From a bacterium (GTDB lineage: Bacteria > Patescibacteriota > Minisyncoccia > Phycocordibacterales > UBA1550), in assembly GCA_030649835.1 (NCBI GenBank), contig JAUSES010000004.1, positions 1 through 40,078 of the forward strand: DNA of 40,078 nt. The letters run 5' to 3'. This document shows positions 6,810-16,210 of the stretch, one piece after another. The stretch's first letter is position 1. Each line of letters begins with the position of its first letter. A model generated the notes under the pieces. It was not told the origin of the DNA, did no database searches, and saw only the letters and a list, made by a program, of their open reading frames with translations. The position numbers were made by a program, and so were the translations under genes.

Positions 6810-7940
6810 TTATCGATATATCCGCTTAATCAATGGATTCAATCGCGTAAGGATTTCGTACGCACTCGTGTCTGCGAGGGTGGCAAGCTCACTGGCTTTT
6901 ATTTCTTCTTTTCCAGACTTGCCAATGAGCACCACCTTGTCACCGACCTTTACACGCGGAATGTCCGTAACATCAATCACAATCATATCCATTGATATAC
7001 GCCCCAAAACTTTTGCGCGCTTTCCTCGTACAAGGACACCGGAGTTATTGGAGAGAGCCCTAGGATATCCGTGCCAATACCCTATGGGGCATACAGCGAT
7101 GCGTGTTGTTTGTTTTACTCGGTGAGTCAAATCATAACCAACACCTTCACCCGCGGAAATTACTTTCACTTCTGAAATAATTGTTTTCCACGAGAGCACG
7201 GGCTTTAGTAATAAACTTTTTTTCTTTGCCTCTTCTATCTCACTAGATGGCCATACTCCGTACATTCCGATACCAATACGTGTCATATCAAAATGCGCTT
7301 CTGGAAATGCAATTGTTCCTCCTGTTGCTCCTGCGTGAGTCAACAAAGAAAAACCTGCTTGCGACAAACACAATCGCCATTTTTCAAACTCTGCAATCTG
7401 ACCCTTCGTAAACTTTCGTTCGTGCGCATCTTTTGCCGCTGCAAAATGTGTATATAAGCCAACAACATTAGCTTTTGAGCCTTCCAACATTTTAAAAACC
7501 CTTCTGCTGTCTGAAAAGAGAAACCCCTGCCGATGCATCCCAGTGTCCACTTTTAGATGAATGCGAATTTTCCTAGCGTAAGAGGATTTTAGAAAAACAC
7601 GGAGTCCTTCAATACTTGAGATCGTGAGATGAATATTTGTACTAACTGTTTTTGAAAATAATTCGGGGAGCGTGTACCCGAGCACAAGAATTTTCTTCTT
7701 AATTCCTGCTTTTCGCAGAGAGAGTGCCTCTACAAGTGAGTCCACAGCAAGCATGTCCACTCCAAGTTTTTCAAGTTCGCGGGAAAATTCAATTATGTTA
7801 TGCCCATATGCGTTGGACTTTACCACTCCCATTATTTTCACATTTTTGGGAACAAGTTTTCGAAAAGTACGGTAGTTCGTGCTAATCGCCTTTGTATCTA
7901 TCTCAATCCATGTGCGGAGGCCTGTGTGATTAACTTTCAT
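6810..7940 (-). CDS. alr: Alanine racemase
   Basis: 376 residues from the ATG at 7940; the longer tracked ORF runs into the upstream terminator. It interconverts L- and D-Ala with PLP, feeding Ddl. The PLP lysine is in VVKSNAYGH near the N-terminus of the TIM barrel, and the C-terminal beta domain contains CPIGYWHGYPRALS and GRISMDMIVIDVTD. AGGTGG three bases before the ATG could serve as a ribosome site, and TATGAT lies 12 nt upstream, so a short leader is likely. The gene is separated from rpmG by a strong hairpin. Confidence 0.96.
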   Translation of the reverse strand: MKVNHTGLRTWIEIDTKAISTNYRTFRKLVPKNVKIMGVVKSNAYGHNIIEFSRELEKLGVDMLAVDSLVEALSLRKAGIKKKILVLGYTLPELFSKTVSTNIHLTISSIEGLRVFLKSSYARKIRIHLKVDTGMHRQGFLFSDSRRVFKMLEGSKANVVGLYTHFAAAKDAHERKFTKGQIAEFEKWRLCLSQAGFSLLTHAGATGGTIAFPEAHFDMTRIGIGMYGVWPSSEIEEAKKKSLLLKPVLSWKTIISEVKVISAGEGVGYDLTHRVKQTTRIAVCPIGYWHGYPRALSNNSGVLVRGKRAKVLGRISMDMIVIDVTDIPRVKVGDKVVLIGKSGKEEIKASELATLADTSAYEILTRLNPLIKRIYR

Positions 7941-7965
7941 ACCACCTAGCATATCATAAAATAAA

Positions 7966-7991
7966 ACCCAGCCCCTCAAGAGGGGCTGGGT
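7966..7991 (-). terminator. Terminator of rpmG
   Basis: A 12-bp stem (ACCCAGCCCCTC / GAGGGGCTGGGT) with T-rich sequence on the minus strand, just after the rpmG stop. The alr -10 box TATGAT begins right after it. Confidence 0.88.
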
Positions 7992-8026
7992 AAGAAAAAT
8001 ATGGTCACTTTGCTCCCTATTTTTAC

Positions 8027-8185
8027 TTACTTCTTTGCCTCCTTGTGTACGGTATGCTTCTTACACCAATTACAGTATTTGTCGAGCTCAATTTTACGCT
8101 CAACAAGCTTCTTGTTCTTGCGGGTCCAGTAGTTTACGCGTTTGCAGGTCTTGCACGCGAGTTTGATAAGTTGGTCTTGTGACAT
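8027..8185 (-). CDS. rpmG: 50S ribosomal protein L33
   Basis: 52 residues, too short for the ORF track: starts MSQDQLIKLACKTCKR and ends KKHTVHKEAKK. Two CxxC knuckles (CKTC and CNWC) form the zinc ribbon of the C+ type L33, and YWTRKNKK matches the conserved middle. L33 sits near the E site of the large subunit. TAGGAT lies 9 nt before the ATG. It appears monocistronic: the hairpin at 7966 follows it and the inverted-repeat element precedes it. Confidence 0.95.
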   Translation of the reverse strand: MSQDQLIKLACKTCKRVNYWTRKNKKLVERKIELDKYCNWCKKHTVHKEAKK

Positions 8186-8231
8186 GGTTTTCCCATCCTA
8201 CTACAAGCGAACAAAAAAGGCAAATTTTTTG

Positions 8232-8608
8232 GGTTCTTCGACAATTAGTGTGGTGGATAACTAACAAAGACGGCTCTGTTAGGCTGTAAAAAGGTCAGAA
8301 CCAACTCAAATCATCGCTAGACACCCCGCAGATCATACAAGGCTTCCTTCTTATAAGAAATTTGTCAAAATATACTTTAAAAACTTTGAATTACGAAACT
8401 GCAATATCCCAGCATCGTCTTTGCGAGCAGAGCGAAGCAATCCAGGATTATGCTCGATAAACTCTGGATTGCCACGTTGGATTACCAACTCGCAAAGACG
8501 GAAAACTAGAGTTTCGTAATTCAAAGTTAAAAACAACGATTTTTAAATTTTAGGTAAATTAGCCATTAAAAGCTGAGTTAAATCTTCCACACTAATTGTT
8601 GTAGAACC
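8232..8608. mobile_element. Putative MITE-like element with 22-bp imperfect terminal inverted repeats
   Basis: GGTTCTTCGACAATTAGTGT at the left and the complement of GGTTCTACAACAATTAGTGT at the right match 20 of 22 positions. They enclose 377 bp without a convincing gene, in which family 1 copy R1 (8383-8527) is nested. Removing R1 and its 5-bp duplication leaves about 227 bp. The gap between rpmG and uvrB holds nothing else. Confidence 0.55.
8383..8527 (-). mobile_element. Palindromic repeat family 1, copy R1 (145 bp)
   Basis: Termini ACTTTGAATTACGAAACT and AGTTTCGTAATTCAAAGT are exact inverted repeats. An inner pair CGTCTTTGCGAG / CTCGCAAAGACG and GCAATCCAG-type segments form further arms. 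Direct repeats TAAAA flank both sides (8378-8382, 8528-8532). The copy is 142/145 identical to the reverse complement of R6. It has no coding capacity, so it would need a transposase acting in trans. Confidence 0.85.
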
Positions 8609-8640
8609 ATTTTTGAACTTATTCAGTATCAGATAATTGC

Positions 8641-10713
8641 CTATTTTACCAACTGCTCCCTAAGCATAATTATCTCATCACGAAGTATCGCCGCGGTTTC
8701 AAAGTCGAGCTCCTTCACTGCTTTGCTCATTTCCTTCTCCTTCAGCTTCAAAAGTTTTTGAGGGTCTTTTATGAAAATTTGAGAGTCAATATTTAAGTTC
8801 ATCTTGACCGCTTTCATATGGTCAGTTTCAAGATGCTCAGTAATATCCTTGATTTGTTTAATGATTGTTTTTGGAGTGATGCCGTGTTCTTTGTTGTACG
8901 CAACCTGTATCGCACGACGACGACTTGTTTCTTTGACTGCGCGCTCGATGGAACCAGTTATATTTTCGGCATAGAGGATTACGCGCCCTTCTACGTTACG
9001 CGCAGCACGACCTATTATCTGAATAAGCGCTGTCTCAGAGCGAAGAAAGCCCTCCTTGTCTGCGTCGAGAATACCAATGAGCGTCACTTCTGGGAGGTCG
9101 AGCCCCTCACGGAGGAGGTTCACCCCAACAATGCAGTCAAAAGTACCCCTTCTGAATTCAGTCAGAATCTGGATGCGTTCAATCGTTTTTATGTCGCTAT
9201 GTAAATACTCGGCTTTGATACCCTCCCCTTTTAGATACTCTGAAAGATCCTCCGCCATTTTTTTGGTAAGAGTAGTAGCAATGACACGCCCGCCTTTTTG
9301 TACTGCTTTCTTTGTTTCTGAAATGAAATCTTGAATTTGACCCCTATACTCGCTTTGCGGGTCGGGCGAACCGCCCATGGAAGTTTTGGCGGTTTTAGCC
9401 TTGTATGCTCCTTTTTCTAGAATTGGACGAATTGATATTTCAGGATCAATGAGGCCTGTCGGGCGAATCACCTGCTCTACTACCTGAGAGCTGTTTTCCT
9501 TTTCGTAGGTAGAAGGTGTAGCTGATGTGAAAATCATTTGACCCACACGCTCATGGAACTCCTCCGAGCGAAGGGGCCTGTTGTCCATTGCGGACGGCAA
9601 GCGAAAACCAAATTCAACGAGTGTCTTTTTGCGTGACTGGTCCCCTGCATACATACCACCGATTTGCGGAATGGTCACGTGCGACTCGTCTATGACAGTA
9701 AGGAAGTCTGGCTTGCCGTCCTTTGTGCGGGGAAAGTACGAGAGTAGAGTATCGGGTGCCGAACCCGCCGGTCGCCCTGACATTGGCCGTGAATAGTTCT
9801 CTATACCACTACAGTATCCCACCTCACGGATCATGGCGAGGTCGTAGGTGGTGCGACGCTTTAAACGCTCTGCCTCAAGGAGCTTCCCTTCTTTCTCAAA
9901 CTTTTTGAGCTGGGCATCAAGCTCTGTCTTAATGACTTTCATCGCACGTGCCTTTTCCTTGTCGTTGGTAATAAAGTGCTTGGCTGGGAAAACAAAAATG
10001 GACTCTGGGGTGTCTGTAATTCTTTGTGATACTGGATCAACTTTATTAATTAATTGTATCCCTCTTGCATCGAGTGTTAGGCTCCAAACTATTTTCTCAG
10101 ACACTGGCATTATCTCGATAAGCGCACCAATGGAGCGAAATGTTCCCGGCGTGAGGTCAGCGTTTGTGCGGGTGAAATGAATGTTGATGAGGTTCATCAT
10201 GAGGCTTTTGCGGTCAATTTTTTGACCAGCAAAAAGTTTCATATTTTCTTTTTCATATTCTGCAGGCGAGCCCAAACCATAAATACAAGAAACTGATGCC
10301 ACGATGATGACGTCTTTCCTTGTGAGAAGCGCCTGTGTGGATGCGTGGCGAAGGCGGTCAATCTCTTCGTTAATCTGCGCATCCTTCTCAATGTATGTGT
10401 CGGTCGTCGGCATGTACGCCTCCGGCTGATAGTAGTCGTAGTATGACACAAAGTAGTGCACCGCATTGTTGGGGAAAAACTCTTTGTATTCCTGCGCGAG
10501 CTGAGCGGCAAGCGTTTTGTTGTGTGCGATGACAAGAGTGGGCTTGCCTACAGTGGCGATGATATTCGCCATGGTAAATGTTTTCCCCGAACCCGTCACA
10601 CCGAGGAGTGTCTGCGCCCGCATCCCCTTTTTCAACCCACCCAAAAGCTCCTTGATCGCCTTTGGCTGATCCCCCGCAGGAGGCCACGCTGATTTTAGGT
10701 TAAATACTGGCAT
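8641..10713 (-). CDS. uvrB: Excinuclease ABC subunit UvrB
   Basis: 690 residues from the ATG at 10713; the tracked GTG start adds six residues overlapping the promoter. UvrB loads on damaged DNA with UvrA and guides UvrC in nucleotide excision repair. Walker A GVTGSGKT, the YYDYYQPEAYMP hairpin motif, DESHVTIPQI, helicase motifs FTSATP, ILTEFRRGTFDCIVGVNLLREGLD and QIIGRAARN, and the C-terminal UVR domain (AVKELDFETAAILRDEI) are all present. Full length. TATATT lies 8 nt before the ATG and no ribosome site is seen. No uvrA or uvrC is in the window. Confidence 0.98.
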   Translation of the reverse strand: MPVFNLKSAWPPAGDQPKAIKELLGGLKKGMRAQTLLGVTGSGKTFTMANIIATVGKPTLVIAHNKTLAAQLAQEYKEFFPNNAVHYFVSYYDYYQPEAYMPTTDTYIEKDAQINEEIDRLRHASTQALLTRKDVIIVASVSCIYGLGSPAEYEKENMKLFAGQKIDRKSLMMNLINIHFTRTNADLTPGTFRSIGALIEIMPVSEKIVWSLTLDARGIQLINKVDPVSQRITDTPESIFVFPAKHFITNDKEKARAMKVIKTELDAQLKKFEKEGKLLEAERLKRRTTYDLAMIREVGYCSGIENYSRPMSGRPAGSAPDTLLSYFPRTKDGKPDFLTVIDESHVTIPQIGGMYAGDQSRKKTLVEFGFRLPSAMDNRPLRSEEFHERVGQMIFTSATPSTYEKENSSQVVEQVIRPTGLIDPEISIRPILEKGAYKAKTAKTSMGGSPDPQSEYRGQIQDFISETKKAVQKGGRVIATTLTKKMAEDLSEYLKGEGIKAEYLHSDIKTIERIQILTEFRRGTFDCIVGVNLLREGLDLPEVTLIGILDADKEGFLRSETALIQIIGRAARNVEGRVILYAENITGSIERAVKETSRRRAIQVAYNKEHGITPKTIIKQIKDITEHLETDHMKAVKMNLNIDSQIFIKDPQKLLKLKEKEMSKAVKELDFETAAILRDEIIMLREQLVK

Positions 10714-10721
10714 GAGTTGAC

Positions 10722-10727
10722 AATATA
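10722..10727 (-). promoter_or_regulatory. -10 box of uvrB
   Basis: TATATT ends 8 nt before the ATG at 10713. Confidence 0.5.
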
Positions 10728-10804
10728 GCACGAAAGAGTGGTTATTGATAATAATTTGCTTAACAATTATTTATTGTCGTCAACAGGTCGAAACCAAAGT
10801 TACA

Positions 10805-10945
10805 CTAAAATCCAAAAATGAAAAAAGCAACAAGTGCAAGCGATGCGAATATTAGCAATTCAAAAATACTAGTTACAACAAAATCTTTTAGCCCTGCAAA
10901 AAATTGGACGTTCACAACGTGTAAAAAATGTTTTATTTTTTCCAT
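10805..10945 (-). CDS. Small single-span membrane peptide (46 aa), candidate
   Basis: Too short for the ORF track. It encodes an amphipathic N-terminal half (MEKIKHFLHVVNVQFFAGLK) followed by one hydrophobic helix (FELLIFASLALVAFFIFGF). It lies downstream of the two membrane-protein genes and the bacteriocin-like precursor on the same strand, 38 bp after the 10984 stop, so it may be the last gene of that transcript. A 51-codon plus-strand frame over the same bases is less protein-like. A small hydrophobic peptide beside a bacteriocin-like gene might be an immunity or accessory peptide, but this is only context. No clear ribosome site. Confidence 0.4.
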   Translation of the reverse strand: MEKIKHFLHVVNVQFFAGLKDFVVTSIFELLIFASLALVAFFIFGF

Positions 10946-10959
10946 ATTTTATATTTTGT

Positions 10960-10987
10960 GTAGCATGTCTTAAAAAAGGCATGCTAC
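10960..10987. repeat. Hairpin at the 3' end of the 2-TM gene
   Basis: A 12-bp stem (GTAGCATGTCTT / AAGGCATGCTAC, one wobble) with a 4-nt loop includes the stop codon of the gene at 10984. No U-tract follows, so it may be an RNA processing or attenuation site rather than a simple terminator. Confidence 0.5.
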
Positions 10988-11247
10988 TGCTCCTTACTTC
11001 TTCCATTAAAATATTTCAAAATCTCTATCAGACCTTTGTGTAAAAAGAAGATTATGATTGGAAGAAGTAGAAGAGAAAAAAAAGTAACAATAACTAAAAA
11101 AGAAGTTAGAATATCCTTTCCCGATAAGATCAGGAAAACAGAAAAAACCATAGCTGCAACAATCTCAGCTAAATAGAGAGATAAAATAAAAGATGCTCTC
11201 GATTTTTCAGCAGGAGGTTTTTTTAGTGTTTGTTTTGGTTCTATCAT
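10984..11247 (-). CDS. Two-span membrane protein of the C39 cassette
   Basis: 87 residues from the ATG at 11247 (MIEPKQTLKKPPAEKSRAS...). The N-terminus is basic and cytosolic-looking, then two hydrophobic helices (LYLAEIVAAMVFSVFLIL and a second around FLVIVTFFSLLLLP) and a short charged tail. No known family is recognised. It is third in the transcript starting at the precursor gene (12088), 31 bp after the four-span protein. Base composition is more AT-rich than the housekeeping genes around it. It could be an immunity or transport partner for the precursor; that is inference from position and topology. Confidence 0.65.
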   Translation of the reverse strand: MIEPKQTLKKPPAEKSRASFILSLYLAEIVAAMVFSVFLILSGKDILTSFLVIVTFFSLLLLPIIIFFLHKGLIEILKYFNGRSKEQ

Positions 11248-11278
11248 TTTAAAAAACGCGTGAAAATGGGAGTTAGGA

Positions 11279-11695
11279 TTACTTATCTTTATTCTTTGAT
11301 TGATCATCGAGCTTAAAAGAATACTGATAGTTTGCGTACAAGAACAGACCGAAAATCAGGTTTCCAAAAAGTAGCGCATAAACTGCTCCTAGTTCGTGAG
11401 ATATTGTATAAGAGTAGACCGTCATTATATTTTTAAGAATCAAAATAAATACACCCGCATAAAAAAAAGTTCTCCAAAATTGAGCATTCTTTATTTTGCG
11501 TAAAAAAACTACATTAAATAAAAAAATGGAAGAAATAGCATAATATGCTATTTCTGGCGATACTTTATTGAAACCAAAATAAAGTTTGTTCATTAAAATA
11601 TTAAAAACAGAAAAAGTTATATTGAATAAAAAAAGTAACGCCAACATAAACATTATCACATAAAAAATGTTGTCACCTATATTTGATTTTTCCAT
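11279..11695 (-). CDS. Four-span membrane protein of the C39 cassette
   Basis: 138 residues from the ATG at 11695 (MEKSNIGDNIFYV...); the longer tracked ORF runs back into the intergenic region. Four hydrophobic segments alternate with short charged loops, and the C-terminus is a charged tail (KLDDQSKNKDK). No enzymatic motif is seen. It lies 69 bp after the precursor gene and 31 bp before the two-span protein, on the same strand. An immunity or export function is possible given the neighbours. The gene is strongly AT-rich. Confidence 0.65.
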   Translation of the reverse strand: MEKSNIGDNIFYVIMFMLALLFLFNITFSVFNILMNKLYFGFNKVSPEIAYYAISSIFLFNVVFLRKIKNAQFWRTFFYAGVFILILKNIMTVYSYTISHELGAVYALLFGNLIFGLFLYANYQYSFKLDDQSKNKDK

Positions 11696-11764
11696 AATTT
11701 TAAAATTGATTAAAAAAGAGGGGTAGATAATATAATCCACCCCTCTCATTGTTAATTATCCCGT

Positions 11765-12088
11765 TTAAACGGGCAACCCTATCTCCCTTGCAAAAATAAT
11801 CAAGGATGGACTACTTGTCACCCACTGAGGATCTGTGATCCATTTGTAATACATATAGGTGACACTTACAAGTGTCCACACCCCCATCACCACGACCCAG
11901 TTTTCTCCCCTAACTTCCCCCGCTTTCTCATCCGAAAGTGGCATGAGTTGCATCGCATCAATTTCCGATAGGGTTGCGGTGGGATTTGCAGCAAGCGAAG
12001 TGTTAACTTCGCTTGCGTAGGTCGCTGTTGTAAACAAGGTGGTACAAGCAAATACCACCGCCAAAAGTAAAGCTGTTACTTTTTTCAT
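11765..12088 (-). CDS. Sec-exported bacteriocin-like precursor with a double-glycine-like motif
   Basis: 107 residues from the ATG at 12088, chosen because GGGAGT lies 6 nt before it and a textbook signal peptide follows: MKK, a hydrophobic core and a likely cut after ATYA at residue 25. The next segment contains LSEIDAMQLMPLSDEKAGEVRGENW. Residues 51-61 (LSDEKAGEVRG) resemble the leader consensus of class II bacteriocins cut by C39 peptidases, with Glu in place of the second Gly. Cleavage after Gly61 would release about 46 aromatic, hydrophobic residues (VVVMGVWTLVSVTYMYYKW then ITDPQW). It is divergent from the barrel/C39 pair. It may be a toxin, a signal or a surface peptide; the processing site is inferred. 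Confidence 0.75.
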   Translation of the reverse strand: MKKVTALLLAVVFACTTLFTTATYASEVNTSLAANPTATLSEIDAMQLMPLSDEKAGEVRGENWVVVMGVWTLVSVTYMYYKWITDPQWVTSSPSLIIFAREIGLPV

Positions 12089-12154
12089 CTGTATACTCCC
12101 TAATTTAAGTTGAAGGAACTGCTTTTCAGACACGATGACCTGTATCTGATATAA

Positions 12155-12183
12155 AATATACACGAAGCGAGTTTTGAAATCAA
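12155..12183 (-). promoter_or_regulatory. Promoter of the precursor transcript
   Basis: TTGATT (12178-12183), a 17-nt spacer and TATATT (12155-12160) on the minus strand, giving a leader of roughly 60 nt that contains a Shine-Dalgarno sequence. Confidence 0.75.
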
Positions 12184-12185
12184 TA

Positions 12186-12214
12186 TTGACAGGGGGGGGA
12201 AGGTAAGGTATGAT
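12186..12214 (+). promoter_or_regulatory. Promoter of the barrel-C39 transcript
   Basis: A consensus -35 TTGACA (12186-12191), a 17-nt spacer containing a G8 run, and TATGAT (12209-12214). The -35 box abuts that of the divergent promoter across the palindrome TCAATATTGA. Confidence 0.82.
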
Positions 12215-12280
12215 GGCGAAAGTTAGTGAATCACCTTGGTGGTTTACTTTTTTGTTCTTAAATATAGATGGGAGAAATAA

Positions 12281-13114
12281 ATGAAAGTAAAGCTGATAGC
12301 TGTATGCGCCTTACTGATTGTTACAACCTCTGCGCTTGCTGAAGAAGCAATCCCGGTAACCAATCAAGATGAACTCGGTATGGACCAAAAACTTGCGCGC
12401 GTATACGACCTATATCGTAAAGGCGACACAGTTTCACTCAAGCCGAGCGAAATGCAGATGGGTGTTGGTGTGGCCTACACAACTAGCAACAAAGAAACAT
12501 TTGGTTTACGGCAGAGTGCTCGCACTCTCTCGACACAAGTTTTTGCAAGTCGTGGTATTGGTTCTGGTATGGAAGTTTCTGTGTCTGTACCGTATCTTGC
12601 GCAATCACAGCGTGTTGAAACATCAAGCGAGGCACTTGCAAGAAATGAGCTTTACGGTATAGGTGACCCAACAGTGCGAGTCATGAAGATACTTTCGACG
12701 AAGGAGGTAAGTACAACGGGGATTCTCTCGGTGTCACTTCCTTGGGGAAAAGACGAGCTCTCTCGCAGGGAGACTCACACTTCTCTGGGTGCAAGCTGGA
12801 GCAAGGTTTTACGTCCGGCGTTTATAACGGGAGGTCTCACGTGGGAACGTGATTGGAAAAGCGATGTCAATGGTCTCGGCTACAATGCGGGACTTGGCTT
12901 TTTTCTCAACCATGCTCTTTCGGTTGGTGGTGAACTGTCGGGTGTTGCAGTGCTTAATCCAAAAATGGGAGCAACGCGAGACAGCATGGCACTAGGTCTC
13001 AAGGTTGCATATCAAACAGTACCAGACTTTGGTGTTGTTGTGCTTACAAACTTTGCAGTTGCAACTGACACACCGCAATCAACAATTGGTGTTACCACCT
13101 ACTGGAGGTTTTGA
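12281..13114 (+). CDS. Outer-membrane-type beta-barrel protein with signal peptide
   Basis: 277 residues. GGGAGA precedes the ATG by a normal distance. A cleavable signal peptide (MKVKLIAVCALLIVTTSALA|EE) is followed by alternating strand-like segments (MQMGVGVAYTTSN, GMEVSVSVPYLAQ, TGILSVSLPWG, SVGGELSGVAVLN, LGLKVAYQTV), and the chain ends in TYWRF, an aromatic terminal residue as in outer-membrane barrels. The pattern resembles the MetA-pathway/transporter-type barrels. It overlaps the C39 gene by one base, so the two are coupled. Parcubacteria are thought to lack a classic outer membrane, so the gene may be acquired, or the barrel may sit in an unusual envelope layer. Function as the exit channel for the precursor is a hypothesis. 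Confidence 0.75.
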   Translation: MKVKLIAVCALLIVTTSALAEEAIPVTNQDELGMDQKLARVYDLYRKGDTVSLKPSEMQMGVGVAYTTSNKETFGLRQSARTLSTQVFASRGIGSGMEVSVSVPYLAQSQRVETSSEALARNELYGIGDPTVRVMKILSTKEVSTTGILSVSLPWGKDELSRRETHTSLGASWSKVLRPAFITGGLTWERDWKSDVNGLGYNAGLGFFLNHALSVGGELSGVAVLNPKMGATRDSMALGLKVAYQTVPDFGVVVLTNFAVATDTPQSTIGVTTYWRF

Positions 13115-13764
13115 TGAAAAAAGTATGGACGTTGGCTCTTGTTTTACTCACTCTCTCAAGTCCAACTCGGGCATCACCTGATGCGCCATGGACATGGGAG
13201 GAAGTGCGCTTTGGCGGAATAATGGAGCAAGGTCTAGATAATTCCTGTGGCCTTGCATCACTTCTTACTATCATGCGGACACACTTCGGTGATGAGCGAT
13301 TTGACGAACAGTCGCTTCTCAAAAAATATATGGATGATGCTAGCGAAGCAGAGCTTGCTCTATCCATGAGAAACGGACTTTCACTCCTTGAGCTCGAGAA
13401 ACTCACACAGTCAATCGGATATACCACGGCAAAAAAGGTATTAACTTTGGGAGAACTTGAACGACTTATATCTTTTGTCCCCGTTCTTGTGTATCTTGAG
13501 ATCGGAAAACTGCGACACTTCACTGTAGTACGCGGAGTAAACAAAGAGTCTGTTCTTTTGGGAGATCCCTCGCGCGGAAATGTAGAATACTCGCGCGATG
13601 AATTTATGTCTGAATGGAAAACATTAAAAGATTTCCCAGAAAAAACAGGAGTGGCGTTAATTATCGTACGAAACGAAGGAGTGTTTGCGCAAAAACTTCT
13701 CAAGGAACCAGCATCTTACGACTCTGCATCTTTTATTGAAATACGAAGACAAATGATTAAATAG
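13114..13764 (+). CDS. Exported C39-family cysteine peptidase, stand-alone
   Basis: 216 residues from the ATG at 13114; GGAGG five bases upstream decides the start over the tracked TTG. The signal peptide (MKKVWTLALVLLTLSSPTRA) is followed by one peptidase domain with all expected residues: Gln39 and Cys45 in QGLDNSCGLASLLT, His135 in LRHFTVVRGV and Asp151 in LLGDPSRG. C39 domains usually form the N-terminus of ABC exporters and cut leaders after Gly-Gly; here there are no transmembrane or ATPase domains, so cleavage would take place outside the cytoplasm. Likely substrate: the divergent precursor at 11765. A strong bidirectional terminator follows. Confidence 0.88.
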   Translation: MKKVWTLALVLLTLSSPTRASPDAPWTWEEVRFGGIMEQGLDNSCGLASLLTIMRTHFGDERFDEQSLLKKYMDDASEAELALSMRNGLSLLELEKLTQSIGYTTAKKVLTLGELERLISFVPVLVYLEIGKLRHFTVVRGVNKESVLLGDPSRGNVEYSRDEFMSEWKTLKDFPEKTGVALIIVRNEGVFAQKLLKEPASYDSASFIEIRRQMIK

Positions 13765-13774
13765 CAAGGCTTAG

Positions 13775-13800
13775 AGGCGAATCAATTTGATTCGCCTTTT

Positions 13801-13803
<3 letters not shown>
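13775..13803. terminator. Bidirectional terminator between C39 and tgt
   Basis: A stem AGGCGAATCA / TGATTCGCCT with a short loop, followed by T6 on the plus strand and preceded by an A-containing stretch. Confidence 0.88.
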
Positions 13804-16207
<2,404 letters not shown>

Positions 16208-16210
16208 TTT

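Noticed and set aside
8351-8536. 61-aa ORF in the rpmG-uvrB gap
   Set aside because: Lies wholly in repeat R1; similar spurious peptides arise from each copy of the family.
10817-10972. Plus-strand 51-aa ORF (MKKATSASDAN...)
   Set aside because: Overlaps the minus-strand 46-aa peptide; less protein-like and convergent to no partner.
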